A stretch of DNA of 64,000 nucleotides from Glutamicibacter sp. B1 (lineage in GTDB: Bacteria; Actinomycetota; Actinomycetes; Actinomycetales; Micrococcaceae). The stretch is taken from contig NZ_CP125942.1 of assembly GCF_039602135.1 (NCBI RefSeq), positions 248,001-312,000 on the forward strand, given 5' to 3'. The notes beneath the pieces were generated by a model. That model was not told the DNA's origin and made no database searches. It saw nothing but the letters and a program-made list of their open reading frames with translations. This document shows, one piece after another, positions 36,770 through 44,451 of the stretch; position 1 is the first letter of the stretch, and each line of letters opens with the position of its first letter. A program made the translations under genes and the position numbers.

Positions 36770-37525
36770 ATGGGATTCAATTCGAAGGTAGCCATCGTCA
36801 CCGGAGCTACCGGCGGTATTGGGCAACAGCTCGTTGCACAGCTGATCAGTCAAGGTGCAAAAGTAGTCGTCACCGGACGGGACGCTAGTAGCTGTGCACT
36901 GCTCGAAGAACGTTACGGAGATCGCCTGTCAGCGCTCGCCGGGGACATCACGGCAACTGAACACTGCCAGGCGTTAGTTGAGCATGCAGTTCAGCGTTTC
37001 GGCGGACTGCACCTGCTGTTTAACAATGCAGGGACCATACCGCGAGGTACCGCAATCGAAACCTCCGACGAAATGTGGGACAGCGCGCTGGCGGTAAACC
37101 TCACGGCAGCGTTCAAGCTCAGTCGTGCGGCCATCGAGCACATGCGTTCCAACGGTGGAGGGACTATCGTGAATACCGCCTCAGCGTGGGGACTTTATCC
37201 GGGCCCGGCGCATCTGGCGTACTGCACGGCCAAGGGAGCGCTCATAGCAATGACCCGAAGCATGGGCCGGGACCACGCAACACAGCAGATCAGGATCAAT
37301 GCAGTCTGCCCGAACGAAGTGGATACACCTATGCTTCGCAGCGGATTTGAGTACCGGGGGCTAGACGCGAAAAAGGCGCTTAGGGAACTCGATAATACGG
37401 TACCCCTGGGGCATGTTGCGCAGCCACAGGAAATCGTGGATGCCATGTTATTCCTAGCCTCTGAACAGTCGCGGTATGTGACCGGTACCGTTCTAGAGGT
37501 GACTGGGGCGAAAGCCGTGTACTAA
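36770..37525 (+). CDS. Short-chain dehydrogenase/reductase
   Basis: A classical 251-residue SDR: VTGATGGIGQQLVAQL nucleotide loop, NNAGTIPRG, catalytic Ser in NTASAWGLYPG and YCTAKG (Tyr and Lys), and a YVTGTVLEVTGAKAVY end. It should oxidise or reduce a hydroxyl or carbonyl group with NAD(P). It is the last gene of the island on the right side, following the amine oxidase by 257 bp. Its substrate and regulation are not evident. Confidence 0.88.
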   Translation: MGFNSKVAIVTGATGGIGQQLVAQLISQGAKVVVTGRDASSCALLEERYGDRLSALAGDITATEHCQALVEHAVQRFGGLHLLFNNAGTIPRGTAIETSDEMWDSALAVNLTAAFKLSRAAIEHMRSNGGGTIVNTASAWGLYPGPAHLAYCTAKGALIAMTRSMGRDHATQQIRINAVCPNEVDTPMLRSGFEYRGLDAKKALRELDNTVPLGHVAQPQEIVDAMLFLASEQSRYVTGTVLEVTGAKAVY

Positions 37526-37638
37526 TGCCGTGAGCCATGACGCAACGAGATGCTCTGCTGCTGCCCGTCTCCACGACGGGTCCACTCTCTTGCCACGCTT
37601 CGTTCCACCCATGCTGGAAGTCATTAGATGAATCGTTG

Positions 37639-37665
37639 AGTCTAAGTAGTCTAAGGAGTCTAGGA
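37639..37665. repeat. Three 9-bp tandem repeats
   Basis: AGTCTAAGT, AGTCTAAGG and AGTCTAGGA follow one another without a gap, 57-83 bp before the NUDIX-LOG start. They may be binding sites for a regulator or a slippage-prone repeat in the promoter. Confidence 0.5.
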
Positions 37666-37721
37666 TTGAAAGGCGCCTGCCGGGTGCAACCAGCTTGTGG
37701 ACGGATTAAGAAGGAACATAA

Positions 37722-38702
37722 ATGCCAGAGCAGATCACTGTCAGCGCGGTCATTATCCGAAACGATGCAGGACAGGTTCTGACAGTCCGTAAGCGAGGGA
37801 CGGCATCTTTCATGTTCCCCGGTGGCAAGCCAGAAGTGGGGGAGTCGCCTATCGACGCAGCGGTGCGCGAAGTCAGTGAAGAGCTGGGCGTCCAACTAGA
37901 TCCAAGGTCACTACGTTTCTTCGGAACGTTTACGGCTCCCGCCGCCAACGAAGAGGGACGGACCGTTCAAGCCACCGTATTTGAGCATCCAATAGTACCG
38001 ATTGGTGAACCTCTGGCAGAGATCGAACAACTGCGGTGGGTTGACCCGTCAGAAGACCTGGTTGAGCTGGCCCCATTACTGAACGACGTGGTCTTCCCGG
38101 ACATGCTCGTTGAGCCACACAAGGTTCGCAGCCTGGCAGTTTTTACCGGCTCGGCTTCAGGTAAATCTTCTATTTATGCGCAAGCGGCAGAAGACTTCGC
38201 GCGTACAGTAGCCACCTCGGGCAGAGCCATTGTTTATGGTGGTGGACGCGTGGGACTGATGGGAACCATCGCCGATGCAGCCAGTGCAGCCGGCGGAAAA
38301 GTTTTCGGAGTTATGCCGCAGGTTCTGGTGGATGGCGAACTGGCGCATCCAGGTCTAACAAGCCTAGAAGTTGTCCCCGATATGCATGCACGCAAGCATC
38401 GAATGGCAGAACTGGCTGATGCTTTTGTCGCCCTGCCCGGTGGTGCTGGAACCTTGGAAGAGCTCTTTGAAGTATGGACCTGGCAACAGCTGGGGATCCA
38501 TGCGAAACCGGTGGCCCTTTTGGACGTTGATGGATTCTGGCAGCCTCTGCTGAAGATGCTGGATCACATGACTGATCAGGGTTTTCTCGCCCCGCAGTTC
38601 CGCGATTCCTTGGTGGTGGCCAGCGAACCGGAAGCGCTTTTGGATGCTCTGTGTTCGTGGGAGGCTCCGGCAGCAAGATGGGGCGCAGGTTCCAAGAACT
38701 AA
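37722..38702 (+). CDS. NUDIX hydrolase-LOG family fusion protein
   Basis: Two enzymes in one 326-residue chain. Residues 1-130 are a NUDIX hydrolase, with the box [24 protein letters not shown] at 34-57. Residues 137-320 are a LOG-type (lysine-decarboxylase-like, TIGR00730) nucleotide phosphoribohydrolase, with [18 protein letters not shown] and [12 protein letters not shown] enzymes release a base from a nucleoside 5'-monophosphate, and NUDIX proteins hydrolyse nucleoside diphosphate derivatives, so a nucleotide salvage or house-cleaning role is plausible. A decayed second copy lies at 41.8 kb, and the last part of the gene is nearly identical between them. Confidence 0.9.
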   Translation: MPEQITVSAVIIRNDAGQVLTVRKRGTASFMFPGGKPEVGESPIDAAVREVSEELGVQLDPRSLRFFGTFTAPAANEEGRTVQATVFEHPIVPIGEPLAEIEQLRWVDPSEDLVELAPLLNDVVFPDMLVEPHKVRSLAVFTGSASGKSSIYAQAAEDFARTVATSGRAIVYGGGRVGLMGTIADAASAAGGKVFGVMPQVLVDGELAHPGLTSLEVVPDMHARKHRMAELADAFVALPGGAGTLEELFEVWTWQQLGIHAKPVALLDVDGFWQPLLKMLDHMTDQGFLAPQFRDSLVVASEPEALLDALCSWEAPAARWGAGSKN

Positions 38703-38796
38703 GCACAAGGCTCGTTTTTATGGGTCCGACTCGGTAATCTTGACGGACTAGAGTGTAGGCTCTTGTGCCGTTGCGCTGACCGGTGCGTCCTGGATA
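38130..38796. repeat. Duplicated segment, copy A
   Basis: From the LOG domain to the end of the gene and on into 94 bp of downstream sequence, this stretch closely matches 41930-42641. The last 180 bp of the gene and the tail down to CGTCCTGGA are almost identical. The copy keeps only the right arm of the terminator hairpin that is complete at 42519-42571, so the duplication lost the left arm. Confidence 0.8.
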
Positions 38797-40000
38797 ATGC
38801 CGGAAATCAGGACATGGTGGCTCCGTTTATCAAGGAAAATGTCGTCTTGACCATTGCCCAAGCAAAAGCCTGCACCGTCAAAGCTGACGGCGTAGGCATG
38901 ATCCATGCGCCGGCTCTTTGCAGCTAATTTGAAGTGACGTTTTTTCTGGGAGTGTGCGCGCAAGGCGAGCACTGAGATGCTCGCGACGGCTGCCAGCGCC
39001 ATATAGTAGACAGCGATTAGCGTCAGGCTGCGATTGCTCTACGCCGCGAGGGCTTGGGCAACCAGTGGGGCGGTTCCTGCAGCCAGGCCGGAACGGACCT
39101 GATAGGTCAGAGATAAACTGGTGTAGCGGGTGATGGGGCTGAATAGTTCGGCTAGGTAGGAGCCGTGGACGCCGAGAATGGCGACCTGCATAATGGGCAG
39201 TCCCAAGATGAAACCAGCACAAATCAACATCGGGTCGTTAGGCATAAACAGTTGCATCATTGGCCAGACGTCTACTAAGCCCAACACAGAATCGACAATT
39301 AGCATTCGATCTCGTCCGAAGCGATCCGAAAGCCAGCCCACGAGTGGAATGGCGAGTACCGCTAATCCACTGGCAATGGTGACCATGAAGAGCAAGGAGC
39401 ATACGGCTACCGCGGGCTCTTGGCCTTCACTGGCAATCTGAGCGGAACGCCCTGCGAGGAACGGCACCATGAAGGCCGACAACATTGCCTATAAGAAGAG
39501 GGGGTCAACGCCAGCAAGATGCCAAAGAAGGTCTTGAAGCGGGATTGTTTCAGAATCTGGAGAATGGGTGGTTCTTGTGTGCGTGCAATCTATTCGGCGG
39601 CCAGGAACTCTGGAGATTCCGACACCTGATAAAGCAGGTACAGAGCAACTAGGACCACGATGGTGGACGCCAAAAACGGCATGCGCCAATATCAAGAAAG
39701 GAATTGTTTTTCGGGGAGCGAAGCAAAGATACCGAGGACAAATGTTGCCACTAGTGCTCCGGCTGGACCTCCAGCAACCGAGAGAGAAGCCCCGACCCTT
39801 GGTCTTATTCGAGGAATGCTCCATAGACATCAACGTCGCACCACCCCATTCGCCGCCAGCGACTAGGCTCTGAATGGCACGAATGAGTGTCAGCAAGATT
39901 CCTGCGGTGGTGGCCCTGAGCGAAGATTGAGAAGTGATAGGCATGAGTGCCTTTCGCGAAACAGCGGAAACTGCGCACGTAAATGTGATGCAGACTTCCA
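38748..40000 (-). pseudogene. Decayed MHS/MFS transporter with a chimeric end
   Basis: Pieces in different frames give an MHS-type transporter: SLVAGGEWGGATLMSMEHSS in the first part, then GWLSDRFGRDRMLI, GSYLAELFSPITRYTSLSLTYQVRSGLAAGTAPLVAQAL. An in-frame TAG at 39039-39041 interrupts it, after which SLTLIAVYYMALAAVASISVLAL completes the last membrane segment. The final residues, APVSATAQEPTL, are not transporter-derived but equal the end of the sodium/solute symporter at 42.6 kb, acquired through the duplicated segment. Frameshifts near 39485-39900 also inactivate it. Confidence 0.75.
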
Positions 40001-40527
40001 ACCGATGCTAGGGCTTGGTTTGGGCCTGAAGGAATGCAAAAAGTCGAGCTATTCCCTGCTCGATAAGTCTTGTTCGTCCAGTAGCAAATTTGTTCAATTA
40101 TGCCGCCACGAATGATCTGAAAACCGCCTGTGACATCGGGGCGGAGAAGGTCGTTTGGACCGGCGCCGGGCATAGTAGAAAACGGCACGCGTGAATAGTG
40201 AGGATCAGGCTTGGTCCCGGCTCGTACGCGTGCCGGCCGGTGGCACTAGAACTCATGCCAAGCTGAACTTGGGACACGTTTCCCGCCTGGTTTTGATTGA
40301 CTATGGACTATCGTCGAACAACAACAGCAAAGCCGCGGCACGGTATCTGCATAGTCTGGAATTCAAGAGAATCGTCGATTGCTGGATTTCAAGAAAAACT
40401 CATATCTCGATCACACCGAAACGAAATAGCGTGATTCAGCTAAAGCAGTTGAACTTACAGGGACACCAATCTTGCTTTACGCTAAAGCCAATATCATGGA
40501 GGCGCACTCGGAAATGATCCCCGGAAA
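40001..40527. other. No supported gene
   Basis: The minus strand may hold the heavily decayed N-terminal part of the MFS pseudogene. A 108-codon plus-strand frame (40191-40517) has no family motif and is not supported. Confidence 0.4.
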
Positions 40528-40767
40528 CTAACGCTTTCGAACAGATTCCACGATGCATAGGGCTACGAGCGAAAGAACACCTGCCACCAATAGCGCCAAG
40601 CCTACAGGTTCTAGGTAAACCACTCGTGAAGTAAGTACCTCTGCAGAACCCTGCTGAGGATCCCAGGCTGTAGCTTCCTTTTTTGATACGAAAAATATGC
40701 CAAACGCTGTTGAAAGTACCGCGATGGTCCACCCGAGAAGTTGAAACAACCTTGTGTAAGTGTTCAA
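40528..40767 (-). CDS. Small membrane protein, 79 residues
   Basis: Two predicted membrane segments (LFQLLGWTIAVLSTAFGIFFV and LEPVGLALLVAGVLSLVALCIV) frame a short extracellular or periplasmic loop. The start is TTG behind AAGGAAATTAA. It begins 9 bp after the secreted-protein gene and is probably cotranscribed. No family was recognised. It could anchor or export its secreted partner. Confidence 0.6.
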   Translation of the reverse strand: MNTYTRLFQLLGWTIAVLSTAFGIFFVSKKEATAWDPQQGSAEVLTSRVVYLEPVGLALLVAGVLSLVALCIVESVRKR

Positions 40768-40776
40768 TTAATTTCC

Positions 40777-41385
40777 TTATTTCTTGATGTCGAATCCAAT
40801 GTTAGGCGAAAATGCAGTCAGGGTGCCCGATGTGCTTACTGTGGTCCACCGTGTTTTCTTTTGTCCCAGTGCTTTCACGCCTTTCATCTTCCTGATTTTG
40901 TAGGTTGCCTTGGTTCCTACAGCGTAAGCGCGATAGGTGGCAGCGGATTTCTTGCTAATTGATGGTGAGGTCCAAGAGACGGAGCCGTTGGCCGAATAGT
41001 GGCGGTTGAAACCTACGGAGCCGGAAATATCGTTAATGGTCGCGCCTAGACTTACTGAGACGTCAGTGCCAATTGAATAGCCGGCGTTGATGCTGCAGCT
41101 GCCGCCGACGCCTTTGGACACCTTGCAAATACCTAGTTGCTTTTTGGTGTTCGTCCAATTTTTGGTCTTCTTCAGATCGATCACGTCATATCGATAGTAT
41201 GTAACGCTCCCACGAGCAGGCGTTGCAGGGGAGATGGGCAACGAATCAGCTTTTGAAGGATTGGACGAGGCGTTGGCAGTCTTAACAACATCCGGGGCAG
41301 CTTTGTCTGGACTCATTGCATGTGCAGGAATGATACCTGTTAGGGCTAATGACAGTGCAAGAGCTATCGCAAACTGCTTCTTCAT
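40777..41385 (-). CDS. Secreted protein of unknown function
   Basis: The start was chosen at 41385 because it gives a classical Sec signal peptide, MKKQFAIALALSLALTGI, with a likely cut after AHA. The frame extends 32 codons further up without a signal. The mature part is about 180 residues, rich in Ser, Thr, Lys and Gly, with two cysteines (GICKV and GSCSI) that could form a disulfide, and beta-type alternation. No family was recognised. It forms a pair with the small membrane protein downstream. Confidence 0.7.
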   Translation of the reverse strand: MKKQFAIALALSLALTGIIPAHAMSPDKAAPDVVKTANASSNPSKADSLPISPATPARGSVTYYRYDVIDLKKTKNWTNTKKQLGICKVSKGVGGSCSINAGYSIGTDVSVSLGATINDISGSVGFNRHYSANGSVSWTSPSISKKSAATYRAYAVGTKATYKIRKMKGVKALGQKKTRWTTVSTSGTLTAFSPNIGFDIKK

Positions 41386-41762
41386 AGATTTTCCACTTTC
41401 GGACGTGATTTGGGCCTTTTGTATAGACTCTACATAGAAAACAGTGTGGCCATCATCCATTTCAAGGTATTTTATTCTCATTTTCGAATTGAGCTTCCAA
41501 TTCCCTGCGCGCCAACCGTGAGCACTGAAATGTCAGCTTAAGTATTTTGTATCTGAAACTTTGCTATATGCCGCAGAAAACCGGACCTAGGCTTTGCCCG
41601 TCTTTTTCCCGGCTTTGGCGGGTACGAGATCAAACTTGATGAGTACGATCGGCAATCTAATAAAAGCCTCTAGTGACTAATGGTGTAAGCATGAATCTGC
41701 GTCACTAGTTGCGGCACATGATGCAGGAATAAAATTCCTTGTTTTTGGACGATCTTGTCGGG
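41386..41762. other. Intergenic region, no gene seen
   Basis: The upstream region of the secreted-protein gene, without further coding evidence. Confidence 0.4.
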
Positions 41763-42510
41763 GTGCAGTGTTCAAGCCACCGTATTTGAACGTCCTTTGG
41801 CATCAATTGGTGAACCACAGGCCGAAATCGAGTAGCTGCGGTGCCTTGACGAGGCAGCGGAACTAGATGAGCTTGCCACTTTACTCAAAGGCATGGTCTT
41901 CCAGGCTTTACTCGCGGGCCCACGGAGGATCCAGTGCTTGGCAGTTTTCATCGGCTCGACTTCGGGCAAGTCGCCTGTTTATGAGCAGGCGGCAAAAGAC
42001 TTCGCGCGTACTGTTTCCTCACTGGGTCGAGCCATCGTCTATGGCGGTGGACGCATGGGCTTGATTGGAACAGTTGCCGATGCGTCGCGCAAGGCTGGTG
42101 GCAAGGCATTTGGTGTCATGCCGCAGGTCTTGGTTGATGGAGAACTGGCGCATCCAGGATTAACGAGCTTGGAAGTTGTGCCCGATATGCATGCGCGTAA
42201 GCATTGCATGTCGGAACTGGCGGATGGTTTTGTTGCCCTGCCCGGTGGTGCCGGAACGCTGGAAGAGCTCTTTGAAGTATGGACCTGGCAGCAACTGGGT
42301 ATCCATGCGAAACCGGTAGCTCTTTTGGACGTTGATGGATTTTGGCAGCCTCCGCTGAAGATGCTGGATCACATGACTGATCAGGGTTTTCTCGCTCTGT
42401 AGTTCCGCGATTCCTTGGTGGTGGCCAGCGAACCGGAAGCGCTTTTGGATGCTCTGTGTTCGTGGGAGGCTCCGGCAGCAAGATGGGGCGCAGGTTCCAA
42501 GAACTATGCA
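41763..42510 (+). pseudogene. Decayed second NUDIX-LOG gene
   Basis: The LOG domain is well preserved ([27 protein letters not shown]). The front half of the NUDIX domain, including its catalytic box, is missing. An in-frame TAG interrupts the NUDIX remnant (in ATCGAGTAG near 41830), and a CAG-to-TAG change at 42400-42402 removes the last 35 codons. The intact paralogue is at 37.7 kb. A LOG-only product from an internal start would lack the C-terminus. Confidence 0.85.
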
Positions 42511-42641
42511 TGAGGAATAAAACGAGCCTTGTGCTCAGCGGTGAACACCGCTGAGCACAAGGCTCGTTTTTACGGGTCCGACTCGGTAATCTTGACGGAC
42601 TAGAGCGTAGGCTCTTGTGCCGTCGCGCTGACTGGTACGTC
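41930..42641. repeat. Duplicated segment, copy B
   Basis: The counterpart of 38130-38796. It carries the complete terminator and the true 3' end of the symporter gene, so it probably has the ancestral junction, whereas copy A has the better preserved gene. Confidence 0.8.
42519..42571. terminator. Strong bidirectional terminator
   Basis: A very long perfect stem beginning AAAACGAGCCTTGTGCTC and ending GGCTCGTTTT lies between the convergent LOG pseudogene and the symporter, with T-runs suitable for both strands. Confidence 0.92.
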
Positions 42642-44129
42642 CTGGACCTTTCCAGCAACGCGCAGGTTCCAGTGCTCAATCACCTGTCGATCAGTGGACT
42701 TGGTCAGCAGCGATACAACAATGAACGCTACTGCTGAAGCGATCAGTCCGTAGTAGATCGGTTCGTTGGCGTAGACACCGTCGAACTTGTTCTCCGCCTG
42801 GATCTCCAGAACGATCATGGTGCCCAGGGTGACGATGGTGCCGGCGGCCATGGAAACGGTCGCGCCCAGGCCGTTACCCCTCTTCCATAGCAGACCGCCG
42901 ATAATCGCCACCAGCAGACCTCCAACGAGGATGTCGTAGGCGATGGTCAGGGCCGCGACCACGTCGTCCACCAGGATGGCCAGCGTGACGGTGACCAGAC
43001 CGAGTGCCAACACCCAGATGCGGTTGGCGCGCACGTCGTGTTCTGGGTTCTCATTCGTATTGACCTGAAGGTTCTTGCCGAACCAGCTGGCCACGAACGG
43101 GGTGACGTCGGTGCGTGCCACGGTGGCCGCCGCGATCAACGCGCCGGATGCGGTGGACATCATTGCCGCAACTGCTGCGGCCATGACCAGTCCGCCCACG
43201 GCTACCGGCAGCAGCTGGGTAGCGACCTCGGCGTACACCACGTCCTTGTTGGCTTCGGCACCCGTAATGTTTGGCAGTGCCACGCGAGCGGCCATGCCGA
43301 TCAGTGCGCCGGCGGCGCCGTAGAACACGCAGTAGATGCCGGCGGTGGTGCCACCCCAGCGGGCGACCTTCGGAGACTTGGCGGTGAACACGCGCTGCCA
43401 AATATCCTGGCCGATGAGCAGGCCCAGGGTGTAGACCACGAAATAGGTGATGATCGACTGCAGCCCGATGCCGGTGATATCGAAGAATTCATCGCCGATG
43501 CGCTGGCGTATTCCATCCAGGCCACCTGCGGCGTGCAGTGAGAACGGCAGCATCAATGCGAAGATGCCGATGGTCTTGATGATGAACTGCACCTGATCGG
43601 CGAGGGTAATGGACCACATGCCACCAATGGTGGAGTAGATGATAACGATGGCGCCGCCGATGGCAATGGCCACCCACTTCTCCCAATCGAACAGCACCAC
43701 GAAGATTGTGGCGTAAGCGCTGGTGGAGGTGGCGCAGAGCATCAGGGTATAGGCCAGCATGACGATACCGGAGGTATTGGTCGCGGCCTGGCTGCCATAG
43801 CGCAGCGAGAGCATCTGGGAGACGGTAAAGACCTTGAGTTTCTGCAGGGTCGGGGCGAAGGCCAAGGACAGCAGGATGACACCAGCACCGATGGCAACGA
43901 CCAGCCACATGCCTGAGATGCCCCATTTGTATCCCAGACCAACACCACCCACGGTGGAAGCTCCGCCGAGTACTACTGCGGCCATGGTCCCCGTATAGAG
44001 GAACGGGCCGAGGCGACGTCCAGCGACTAGATAGTCGCTGCTGTTCTTGGTGCGGGACTTGCCCCACCAGCCGAAAGCAAGCATTGCCACGAGGTATAAC
44101 GCGACAATGCTCCCATTGATGATTTCCAT
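42600..44129 (-). CDS. Sodium:solute symporter (SSS family)
   Basis: A 509-residue membrane transporter with about 13 predicted segments. Seen are SDYLVAGRRLGPFLYTGTMAAVVLGGASTVGG, the IGQDIWQRVFTAKSP loop, AAAVAAMMSTASGALIAAATVARTDV (sodium-site region) and IAYDILVGGLLVAIIGGLLWKRG. SSS proteins import organic acids, amino acids, sugars or urea with Na+. It is divergent from the ThDP enzyme gene across 322 bp, suggesting that it imports the substrate or a related compound. The C-terminal 15 residues are copied at the end of the MFS pseudogene at 38.7 kb. Confidence 0.92.
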   Translation of the reverse strand: MEIINGSIVALYLVAMLAFGWWGKSRTKNSSDYLVAGRRLGPFLYTGTMAAVVLGGASTVGGVGLGYKWGISGMWLVVAIGAGVILLSLAFAPTLQKLKVFTVSQMLSLRYGSQAATNTSGIVMLAYTLMLCATSTSAYATIFVVLFDWEKWVAIAIGGAIVIIYSTIGGMWSITLADQVQFIIKTIGIFALMLPFSLHAAGGLDGIRQRIGDEFFDITGIGLQSIITYFVVYTLGLLIGQDIWQRVFTAKSPKVARWGGTTAGIYCVFYGAAGALIGMAARVALPNITGAEANKDVVYAEVATQLLPVAVGGLVMAAAVAAMMSTASGALIAAATVARTDVTPFVASWFGKNLQVNTNENPEHDVRANRIWVLALGLVTVTLAILVDDVVAALTIAYDILVGGLLVAIIGGLLWKRGNGLGATVSMAAGTIVTLGTMIVLEIQAENKFDGVYANEPIYYGLIASAVAFIVVSLLTKSTDRQVIEHWNLRVAGKVQDVPVSATAQEPTL

Positions 44130-44401
44130 GGACTTCCCCGATGCGAGTGAGAATGCTTACTATCAGTAAACTTTTATTTCTCAATAGGCTACTTGTGTGG
44201 CCAGTCACAAGTCAATGTCTACCCGGTTTATGTCCGCAGGCTAGAGCGTATGGAAATGTGAGCAACGTTACTGTCATTCAGTGGTAAAGAATCTAGACAA
44301 TTTGCGCAGAAATATGCATCTTGACTTGCATCGTGTCATACTTGCGTAGCAATAGGCCTTCATCATGTGCAGTTAGACGTTCTTTAGTATCGTTGCTCGA
44401 C
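44130..44401. other. Divergent promoter region of symporter and ThDP enzyme
   Basis: No gene is present. The AT-rich stretch probably carries both promoters; no confident -35/-10 pair was assigned. Confidence 0.45.
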
Positions 44402-44417
44402 GACGCAACGTTGCGTC
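44402..44417. promoter_or_regulatory. Perfect 16-bp palindrome, likely operator
   Basis: GACGCAACGTTGCGTC is a complete palindrome without a spacer, 34 bp before the ThDP enzyme start. The shape suits a LacI- or GntR-type regulator; no such gene is adjacent. Confidence 0.65.
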
Positions 44418-44451
44418 AAATGATTCTTCGCAACCAGAAAGACGCCTAAAG

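Noticed and set aside
40191..40517. 108-codon plus-strand frame
   Set aside because: No motif or ribosome site; lies in decayed DNA near the MFS pseudogene.
8309..42402. Possible TAG recoding, because three decayed genes carry in-frame TAG codons (8309, 39039, 42400)
   Set aside because: Each gene also has deletions, frameshifts or missing domains, and intact genes nearby use TAG as a normal stop (for example xylR). Ordinary pseudogenisation explains it.
43038..44208. Several long frames across the symporter gene on both strands
   Set aside because: All are out-of-frame shadows of the SSS symporter, which has clear family motifs.
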